DNA of 12,097 nt, taken from assembly GCA_013151535.1 (NCBI GenBank), contig JAADIC010000178.1, positions 1-12,097 on the forward strand, given 5' to 3'. Made by a program: the position numbers and the translations under genes. The first letter of the stretch is position 1; every line of letters begins with the position of its first letter. Below, one piece after another: positions 6,286 through 12,097 of the stretch. This DNA is from Alphaproteobacteria bacterium. Its GTDB lineage: Bacteria > Pseudomonadota > Alphaproteobacteria > Rhodobacterales > Rhodobacteraceae. The notes under the pieces are model-generated. The model ran no database searches and was not told the origin of the DNA. It saw only the letters and a list, made by a program, of their open reading frames with translations.

Positions 6286-7299
6286 ATGACCATGAATAAA
6301 CAGGCAGCCATCATTGGTGGCGGTGTGATCGGCGGTGGCTGGGCCGCACGGTTTTTGTTGAACGGTTGGGATGTGCGGATCAGTGATCCGGACCCCGAGG
6401 CTGCGCGAAAGATCGAGGCGGTTTTGACCAACGCACGCCGTGCTTTGCCGACGCTTAGCGATGTGGCGATGCCCGCCGAGGGGGAACTGACATTCTGTGG
6501 CTCGATTGCTGATGCAGCGGTTGGTGCCGCACTGATCGTTGAGGCGGTGCCCGAGCGTCTGGAGATCAAGCACAAGGTTTACGCCGAGATCGAGGCGGTG
6601 AATGATACCGGGTTGATCGCCTCGTCCACCTCGGGGATCATGCCCAGCGATTTGCAGGCGGAAATGGCCAATCCGGGCCGTCTGATCGTGGCGCATCCGT
6701 TCAATCCGGTTTACCTTTTGCCGCTGGTAGAGCTGGTGGGTGGCAAGGCGACCGACCCCCAACATATTGAAACCGCAAAAGAAATCTACACGTCACTTGG
6801 TATGTATCCGCTTCATTGTCGGGTCGAGATCGAGGGCTTCCTGTCGGATCGTCTGCAAGAGGCCCTGTGGCGCGAGGCCCTGTGGTTGCTGAAAGACGAG
6901 GTCGCCACAGCCGAAGAAATCGACGCCGCGATTGCTTATGGCCCCGGCCTGCGCTGGGCCCAGATGGGCACCATGCAGACCTTTCATCTGGCCGGTGGTG
7001 AGGGTGGCATGCGCGCCATGCTGGCGATGTTCGGGCCGTGCCTGAAATGGCCGTGGACCAAGCTGACGGACGTGCCCGAGCTGACGGATGCGTTCGTGGA
7101 GATGGTCGGCGAACAATGCGACACGCAGGCAGGCGATCTGTCGCCGCGCGACCTTGAAGTGATCCGCGACGACAATCTGGTTACGATTCTGCGCGGCCTC
7201 AAGCGGCGCAATTGGGGTGCCGGGCGGGTGCTGAATACATATGATGCGCGCCACCTAAGTGATGCCGCAACAATTGACTACAGCCCGTTCGCACCATAG
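6286..7299 (+). CDS. lcdH: L-carnitine 3-dehydrogenase
   Basis: A 337-residue cytosolic NAD-dependent enzyme of the 3-hydroxyacyl-CoA dehydrogenase family. The Rossmann motif GGGVIGGGW (11-19) supplies GxGxxG, and D34 at the end of the second strand fits NAD rather than NADP. VAHPFNPVYLLPLVE (135-149) carries the catalytic His137-Glu149 pair. HPFNPVYLLPLVE and YGPGLRWAQMGT (218-229) are the form seen in carnitine dehydrogenases rather than fatty-acid oxidation enzymes. It would oxidise L-carnitine to 3-dehydrocarnitine, the substrate of the upstream cleavage enzyme. The ATG at 6286 has AAGGA about eight bases upstream; a second ATG at 6292 is possible. The thioesterase gene starts two bases after its stop. 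In some rhizobia the same two activities are one ~500-residue polypeptide. Confidence 0.93.
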   Translation: MTMNKQAAIIGGGVIGGGWAARFLLNGWDVRISDPDPEAARKIEAVLTNARRALPTLSDVAMPAEGELTFCGSIADAAVGAALIVEAVPERLEIKHKVYAEIEAVNDTGLIASSTSGIMPSDLQAEMANPGRLIVAHPFNPVYLLPLVELVGGKATDPQHIETAKEIYTSLGMYPLHCRVEIEGFLSDRLQEALWREALWLLKDEVATAEEIDAAIAYGPGLRWAQMGTMQTFHLAGGEGGMRAMLAMFGPCLKWPWTKLTDVPELTDAFVEMVGEQCDTQAGDLSPRDLEVIRDDNLVTILRGLKRRNWGAGRVLNTYDARHLSDAATIDYSPFAP

Positions 7300-7301
7300 A
7301 G

Positions 7302-7754
7302 ATGATCGTACCCGTGGACTGGACCGATTATAACCACCATATGAACGAGGCGCGTTACCTCGAAATATTCTCCAAAGCCACCGATCGTTTCATGGAGCTG
7401 ATGGGCTGCGATCAGGCCTATATCGCCAACGGCGGCAGCTATTTCACCGCCGAAACCCATATTCGCCATCTGGACGAGGCTCGGGCCGGGCAAGCTATCC
7501 ATGTGGAGACCCTGTGCCTGTCTGGCGCGGGTAAGAAGATGCATATTTTCAACACACTCTTTGATGCGGAGGGCGAAGTGCTGGCCACGGGCGAACAAAT
7601 GCTGATCCATGTGAGCTTGCAGACCCGCCGCGCCTCGGATCCGGCACCGCTGATCGCCGAAAATCTGGCCAAGGTCGCGAAACTCCACGCCAAACTGCCA
7701 CGCCCGGACGGGATTGGCCGCGCGGTTGGGCAGTCCGTTAGCGTAATGGGCTAA
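7302..7754 (+). CDS. cdhB: hotdog-fold thioesterase, probable betainyl-CoA thioesterase
   Basis: A 150-residue 4-hydroxybenzoyl-CoA-thioesterase-type hotdog protein. The active-site region is VDWTDYNHHMNEARYLEIF at 5-23, with D9 the likely catalytic acid and HMN (13-15) the usual following residues. HVETLCLSGAGKKMHIFNTL is the central strand pair. In the carnitine route it would hydrolyse betainyl-CoA to glycine betaine and CoA, finishing the conversion begun by the two upstream enzymes. The start lies two bases after the dehydrogenase stop and in a different frame, with no strong ribosome-binding site, so it probably depends on translational coupling. Substrate is inferred from operon context and from fused carnitine dehydrogenase-thioesterase proteins in other bacteria. 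Confidence 0.9.
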   Translation: MIVPVDWTDYNHHMNEARYLEIFSKATDRFMELMGCDQAYIANGGSYFTAETHIRHLDEARAGQAIHVETLCLSGAGKKMHIFNTLFDAEGEVLATGEQMLIHVSLQTRRASDPAPLIAENLAKVAKLHAKLPRPDGIGRAVGQSVSVMG

Positions 7755-7835
7755 CATCCTGTTTATAAGTTGTATTTCACAGCATATTCCTGCACATACC
7801 GCAATAAAAACCACAGCATCACAGAAAACTCGCGT
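7755..7835. other. A/T-rich convergent junction between the carnitine operon and the defence cassette
   Basis: An 81-bp spacer between convergent stop codons. It is clearly richer in A/T than the genes to its left. I see no intrinsic terminator, tRNA fragment or direct repeat in it. It marks the change from housekeeping-type metabolism to accessory genes and may be one edge of a transferred segment. Confidence 0.4.
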
Positions 7836-9029
7836 TCATTTCCCTTCTGTCAGGCACGCATTTTGCGCGTCGTATGAGAAATTGGAAATCGTTCCGTCTC
7901 TAATCCTGTCAACCGCCTCGTCTTTTACAAACAGCGGGACCAAGAACCACTCGCGTGGCACAACGGGATTGCCAAAACGGTCTTTTATTTCAATGTCCAG
8001 TCGCGCGGGTTCGAAAACTCGATGGATCAGGTTTTCAAGTTTGGTGCGATTGATGTTGAAGAGTTCGTAGGTGGCGACCACTTCAACATCTGCCATCAAG
8101 AATGTTGGTTGGAGCCTTGCGCCTGCAATGCGTTTTTTAACGCTCATATTGGTCACGCCGATCTTGTGAACCAATTCTCTGTTTTCGGCGACAAGCAGAT
8201 GATCGGATTTGCTGCGCAGAACGTATATTGTGCCGCTCGCCGCGTCGCCAATACTGGTATGATCTGCAAACAATGGCCCCGCAGAAGGTTCAGTGATCCG
8301 CCTTCCCGCATCGTCCTTGTTCAAGGCCCGTTGAAGCGAGCGCATGAGCATGGAACTTTCTGTACCGTTGTCAAAAATGACGCGCAAGCGGGCGTCGGTG
8401 CGCCCTTGATCTGTTATGGTTGTCGCGCCCTTTTCGGCGACATAGGCTTTTTGCCCACCGACGATGAAGAAACGCCCCTTCTCAATCTCGGCCTTCATTT
8501 CAAAAGCTCGGGTTTGGCGCAGGCCGGCATCTAACTCATCCCGGACTTTGGCGAATAAAGGTTTGAAGATTTCAAAATCCGGACATTTCTCTCGATTGGC
8601 GACATCTTCTGCTGCCTTTTTCTCAGCGCTTGAGCGGACGTGTTTGAGGTCTGTGATGGCGGTGGTATCGGCCTCAACTCCGAGTTTTGCCAGCAATTTT
8701 GCGTCGTCCAAGTTTGCGGTTTCAGCGGCTGTAGCCTGCGCCGCACCCGACAAAAGCCCCTGATGGTCGAGAGGTTCCACCAACGCACGCCCACGCCACT
8801 CCTGTTGGGCAGCTATCCGGTCGAGCCGCACAGCGTAAATACGCTCAAAAATATTGCTCCCTTCGTTGTGTCGGGGGGCATGGCCATGCTCATCGAAAAA
8901 ACGCTGCACCTCCTCAAAACCGGCGATGATCCGTTCTTCGCGGGGGGTTCGGATGGCGTGCTTCTTTTTCCCAACTTCGATGCCAAGATCAGCAAGCAGG
9001 GCGTCGTCTTCATCTGTGAAGTCAGCCAT
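7836..9029 (-). CDS. GIY-YIG nuclease (T5orf172-type) of a helicase-nuclease cassette
   Basis: A 397-residue protein whose C-terminal third is a GIY-YIG endonuclease domain of the T5orf172/MUG113 kind. GTIYVLRS (266-273) and HKIGVT (288-293) correspond to the GIY and YIG strands. R300 in VKKRIAGAR is the catalytic arginine, E332 in KLENLIHRVF is the metal-binding glutamate, and REWFLVPL (359-366) ends the domain. Residues 186-236 (GRFFIVGGQKAYV, LRVIFDNGTESSMLMRSL) form a conserved-looking accessory region. The N-terminus holds a short duplicated motif, DDALLADLGIEV (8-19) and DDAKLLAKLGVEA (108-120). Its start overlaps the helicase stop by eight bases, with GAGG upstream. It is probably the DNA-cutting partner of the helicase. 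It is convergent with the carnitine operon. Confidence 0.88.
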   Translation of the reverse strand: MADFTDEDDALLADLGIEVGKKKHAIRTPREERIIAGFEEVQRFFDEHGHAPRHNEGSNIFERIYAVRLDRIAAQQEWRGRALVEPLDHQGLLSGAAQATAAETANLDDAKLLAKLGVEADTTAITDLKHVRSSAEKKAAEDVANREKCPDFEIFKPLFAKVRDELDAGLRQTRAFEMKAEIEKGRFFIVGGQKAYVAEKGATTITDQGRTDARLRVIFDNGTESSMLMRSLQRALNKDDAGRRITEPSAGPLFADHTSIGDAASGTIYVLRSKSDHLLVAENRELVHKIGVTNMSVKKRIAGARLQPTFLMADVEVVATYELFNINRTKLENLIHRVFEPARLDIEIKDRFGNPVVPREWFLVPLFVKDEAVDRIRDGTISNFSYDAQNACLTEGK

Positions 9030-11085
9030 TTTCGGCCTCGGCTTTCATACGGGTAAGGAAGGCAACACCTTCGGCCATTCGTTTTTCCCACGCATCGGCG
9101 GAGGTATTTGAGGGAAGCCGCCCGCGTTCCTGCTTGAACTTCAAGGCACGTTTGGCAAGTTCGCGGGCCTCTTCATGGCTCAGGGATATTTTTTTGCCTG
9201 ATATGATCGCCGCTACTTGCTTCAGGCTCTCTTCATTCATGGTCTTGGCCAGAATGGCATAGGCTTCACTGAACGGGTTGATCCGGTCGATCAGATCGAT
9301 GTCCAGATCGCGCACGTCCATTGCAAATTTTCGCACCCCATCAATCAGGGCGGTATTGCCGGTTTTTTCGGCCTCATCACTGGCTAAAGCCATTTCCTTG
9401 GCCTTCTGCGTCAGGTTTAGGGCCGTGATCGCGTGTTGTCGAACCGCCTCTCGATCTTGGTCGTCAAGCCCGGGGTATCTATCCTTGATAATCTTGCCCA
9501 TGCGCAGTTGGGTCAGTTCTTCAGCAAGGGTTTCACCCCCCGCGTGATCGCCGTCAAAAAGGCCGCGCTCCAGGGTTTGCTTGTCCTGCACAAAGGCGGT
9601 TATTACCTCGTTCAAATCCTCTTGGCAGATGCGTTCGGCTTCAACACTTTTAGGTTCTACCAGCCCCTTGATCTCGATCTGGAACTGCCCACTGGCTTCG
9701 TTGAAGCCCACATTGGTCTTTTCGGGATTGTACCCGCCCTCGCCATAGTCAAACCCCTCGACGGGGCCGCTTTGAGGCGTTTTGGGGGTGAAGTTGAACC
9801 GAGGGGCCAGAACCTGTTCCATCAGCAGACTGGCCGCGATTGCTTTCAGGGTGTCGTTCACCGCCTCGGTCACCGCCGCCTCGGCGGCATCGGGCTCAGC
9901 GATTAGGTTGGTAAAGCGGGCACGGGTCTTGCCCACAGCATCACGGGTGGCGCGGCCAATGATCTGCACAATCTCGGTCAGGCTGGAGCGATAGCCGACG
10001 GTTAGTGCATGTTCGCACCAAATCCAGTCAAAACCCTCCTTGGCCATGCCCAGCGCGATGATGATGTCCACATGAGCGCGGTTGTCTTTCTGCGTGGGGT
10101 CTTTCAGCGCGGCTGAAACCTTGTCGCGCTTGGCCGGATCATCATCCACCAGATCGGCGATCTTCAGCACACGGCCATCGGGTGTCTTGACCAAATGAAA
10201 GCCGGTCACAGGGTCAATGCCCTTCCAGTCGCCCAACTCGTCTATGATGTGTTCAACCTCTTTGATCTTGTCCTTTGTGCTTTCACGCGAGTTTACGTTC
10301 GGGATGTGCAGGATCGTCTTTTCCGAGGGGTCCAGCACCTTCAAAAGATCATCCGCATAGGGGCCGGAGTAGAAGAAATAGCCGATGTCGAGTGTTTTGA
10401 GATACTGATAGCCGTTCAACTGTTCGTAATAGGTGTAGGTGACGGTATCGAATTTGGCCTCGTCCTGTGGAGATAAAACCGCCTCGGCGTCGCCGCGGAA
10501 ATACGATCCGGTCATGGCCACGATATGCACCTTGTCGCGGGCCATGAAATCAACCAGATGCGCACCCAGCTTGTTGTCGGGGTTGGCCGAAACGTGGTGA
10601 AACTCGTCAATGGCGATCAGGCGGTCATCGAACGCCTCAACCCCCAGCTTATCCACCGCAAAGCGAAAGGTTGCGTGGGTGCAAACCAGTATCCGGTCGT
10701 CGCTTGCCAGAAACGCCGCCACGGATTTGACCTTGCCACCATCTTCACCGGGTGCATTGCACAGGTTCCATTTTGGTTTGACCGCCCAATCGGCCCAAAA
10801 CCCGAATTTGCTCAGCGGCTCGTCGTTGAAGCTCGCGCCAATCGACTTTTCCGGCACCACCACAATCGCCTGCTTCACCCCCTGATTTTCCAGCTTATCA
10901 AGTGCGATAAACATCAACGCGCGGGATTTGCCCGAGGCAGGTGGTGATTTTATCAGCAGGTATTGCTCGCCACGTTTGTCATAGGCCCGCTCCTGCATCG
11001 CGCGCATGCCCAGCTCGTTTGAGCGGGTTGAATTGCCGTTTCGGGCGTAGGTTACGCAGACGGAGGGAACGGATTTAATACTCAT
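9022..11085 (-). CDS. SF2 DEAD/DEAH-type helicase of a nuclease cassette
   Basis: A 687-residue superfamily 2 ATPase related to restriction-type (ResIII-like) helicases. Motif I is SPPASGKS (47-54, K53), motif II DEFH (160-163), motif III TGS (192-194), motif V GMAKEGFDW (346-354) and motif VI QIIGRATRD (374-382). Residues ~400-687 are a largely helical C-terminal extension ending in KFKQERGRLPS and WEKRMAEGVAFL. There is no nuclease domain inside this protein; nucleases are encoded on both sides. Its ATG overlaps the upstream nuclease gene by 11 bases and its stop overlaps the GIY-YIG gene by eight, so the three are one translationally coupled operon. It is likely the motor of a DNA-targeting defence complex. 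No methyltransferase or specificity subunit is present, so classical restriction-modification is not supported. Confidence 0.92.
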   Translation of the reverse strand: MSIKSVPSVCVTYARNGNSTRSNELGMRAMQERAYDKRGEQYLLIKSPPASGKSRALMFIALDKLENQGVKQAIVVVPEKSIGASFNDEPLSKFGFWADWAVKPKWNLCNAPGEDGGKVKSVAAFLASDDRILVCTHATFRFAVDKLGVEAFDDRLIAIDEFHHVSANPDNKLGAHLVDFMARDKVHIVAMTGSYFRGDAEAVLSPQDEAKFDTVTYTYYEQLNGYQYLKTLDIGYFFYSGPYADDLLKVLDPSEKTILHIPNVNSRESTKDKIKEVEHIIDELGDWKGIDPVTGFHLVKTPDGRVLKIADLVDDDPAKRDKVSAALKDPTQKDNRAHVDIIIALGMAKEGFDWIWCEHALTVGYRSSLTEIVQIIGRATRDAVGKTRARFTNLIAEPDAAEAAVTEAVNDTLKAIAASLLMEQVLAPRFNFTPKTPQSGPVEGFDYGEGGYNPEKTNVGFNEASGQFQIEIKGLVEPKSVEAERICQEDLNEVITAFVQDKQTLERGLFDGDHAGGETLAEELTQLRMGKIIKDRYPGLDDQDREAVRQHAITALNLTQKAKEMALASDEAEKTGNTALIDGVRKFAMDVRDLDIDLIDRINPFSEAYAILAKTMNEESLKQVAAIISGKKISLSHEEARELAKRALKFKQERGRLPSNTSADAWEKRMAEGVAFLTRMKAEAENG

Positions 11086-12010
11086 CGTTCAAACGCCTTT
11101 TCTGTTCGTCTATGAGGACTTTCCATCCCTGCAAAATATAGGGGTTCTCAACAAGCCATTTTCGTAAAGACAACACCGTTTCTATTCCATCCGCCAACAT
11201 GTCCTGTTGCGCAGAAAAACTACCCTGATTGTCCACCGGTTCGGTCGGTATCGATATTATCAATCCCGGATTTGGGCGGGATTTGTTGGGTGGCTTCGCG
11301 GAAAACGAGGCTCCTATCTCTGTAGTATCAGTTTGCAATCGTTCATGGATTGCAGGTAGAAAAACGCCCCAACCAGCGAAAGTAACGGCGACATAATTTG
11401 CCCTTCTATCTGATCCGCGTCCCAATTCATGGGCAAACCGTCTCGGTCGAATATGGCTAGGTATTTCCGCAAGTGACTTGTTCTGATTGAATATCATTGA
11501 TGTGCTTTCACGCGGATTTGCAGGTTTCAGCATGCTGTTACCTGGACTGATCTGCGGTGCCAGTTCTGCAAGCATCTTCACATATTTTGCGTTGAAATCT
11601 CCAACCACGCTGTCAGGAATCGATGTGTACCCTCGGCGGTGCTTGTAAATGGCTTGATCGAATAACTCCGCCCGAAACCGGTATCTCAAGACGGCCTCGT
11701 CACCAGCCTCCTTCTCAGCGTTAACAAACCAATCCCGGATCGATTGATACGTCAGACACACATCAAACTTCGATATGAATTGATAGTGCTGGGCGCGGTA
11801 GCCTTCGGGACACACAACGATCATTGCGGTGACATCATAGTCCGGGGAAAGAACATCCAACTCTTCGCGGTAACTCTCGGCCTGATCGGGTTGCTCTTCT
11901 GCGTCAATTTTGTTTTCAATTAGAAGCGCGGAGCGTGTTTGATCGTCATGAATGATTTCAATGAATATATCGATCTCGCGGCGAGACCGGGTACGGCGTT
12001 TGCTGTGTTT
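11075..12010 (-). pseudogene. PD-(D/E)XK nuclease-family protein, 5' end removed by an IS element
   Basis: The remaining ~311 native residues belong to the PD-(D/E)XK nuclease superfamily (PDDEXK_4-like). REIDIFIEI supplies the first metal-binding aspartate (D18 counting from the GTG at 12022) and LLIENKIDAEEQPDQ supplies the E36-x-K38 pair and following Gln. About 250 further residues are of unclear fold, with WGVFLPAI near 219-226. Family members normally have a substantial N-terminal part before the first Asp, which is missing here. An apparent GTG start at 12022 lies inside the IS terminus, so its first four codons would be IS sequence, and TAA follows just upstream. The real 5' end is presumably beyond the IS. 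The catalytic core survives, so a shortened product is conceivable. This stretch is visibly more A/T-rich than the metabolic genes. It is the first gene of the cassette. Confidence 0.78.
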
Positions 12011-12097
12011 TGGACCTGTCACACTTTAGTGCCGCTCCGGGTGCTCATTTAAGCGGCCTTTCGTTCAAAAGCCAATGGGCTTTTCCAGCCTAACGCC
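12011..12097. mobile_element. one end of an IS3-family insertion sequence (partial)
   Basis: The element appears to begin at 12011 with TGGACCTGTCACACTTTAG, a TG-starting terminus of the kind IS3-family elements carry. It contains the 3' end of a transposase running toward this terminus, whose stop lies 38 bp inside the boundary. The other end, the target duplication and most of the element are outside the window. The boundary is inferred from the terminus and the interrupted nuclease frame, and may be off by a few bases. Confidence 0.75.
12049..12097 (-). CDS. IS3-family transposase (OrfB), last 15 codons
   Basis: Read from the right edge on the minus strand, the last codons give ALGWKSPLAFERKAA followed by TAA. 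This matches the usual C-terminus of IS3-family OrfB (DDE integrase-like) transposases, where an HSALGW- or HSxLGY-SP-xF motif lies after the catalytic glutamate. Only this tail is visible; the catalytic residues and OrfA lie outside the window. Confidence 0.78.
   Translation of the reverse strand, partial: ALGWKSPLAFERKAA

Noticed and set aside
8022..8534. 170-residue + strand frame inside the GIY-YIG gene
   Set aside because: Antisense shadow; no ribosome-binding site or domain, and the minus-strand protein carries the catalytic residues.
7836..12010. Type I or type III restriction-modification locus
   Set aside because: The helicase looks ResIII-like, but there is no methyltransferase or specificity gene in view and the nuclease activities are in separate GIY-YIG and PD-(D/E)XK proteins.
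1..12097. CRISPR array, tRNA or rRNA genes
   Set aside because: No regularly spaced direct repeats and no cloverleaf or rRNA-like sequence were seen.

Overview
The window looks like a chromosomal segment of an alphaproteobacterium, most likely Rhodobacteraceae (roseobacter type). The reasons are the high-GC coding regions, a GTTC-N7-GTTC LexA box, a small RecA-fold ImuA-like gene of the form I associate with that family, and a carnitine catabolic cluster typical of marine and soil alphaproteobacteria. Taxonomy is inferred from gene content only.

Layout. Positions 1-2085 (minus strand) carry, in transcription order, a DUF2061 membrane protein, a three-histidine-box fatty acid desaturase with a TTG start, and an EamA/DMT transporter. 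The transporter runs off the left edge and is broken by a one-base frameshift near 497-498. Divergent from these is an XRE-family regulator (2203-3084). A perfect 8-5-8 inverted repeat lies in the gap between the divergent genes and is a good operator candidate. Positions 3122-3730 (minus) hold a stand-alone ImuA-like SOS gene with a consensus LexA box over its promoter. Plus-strand metabolism starts at 3849 with a Tas-like aldo/keto reductase.

After a leader with several inverted repeats comes a tight operon (5014-7754): dehydrocarnitine cleavage enzyme, a small secreted four-cysteine protein, L-carnitine dehydrogenase and a hotdog thioesterase. Together the three enzymes would oxidise L-carnitine to 3-dehydrocarnitine, cleave it with acetyl-CoA to betainyl-CoA plus acetoacetate, and hydrolyse betainyl-CoA to glycine betaine. 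The dehydrogenase and thioesterase, fused in some rhizobia, are separate genes here.

From 7836 to the right edge the content changes to what looks like a defence cassette on the minus strand. A PD-(D/E)XK nuclease, an SF2 helicase and a GIY-YIG (T5orf172-type) nuclease have overlapping reading frames and no methyltransferase. An IS3-family element, of which only one terminus and the last 15 transposase codons are visible, has cut off the start of the first nuclease at about 12011. The cassette is the strongest candidate in the window for a poorly described system, but this copy is probably damaged. No stretch longer than 300 bases lacks a gene, and I see no tRNA, rRNA or CRISPR array.
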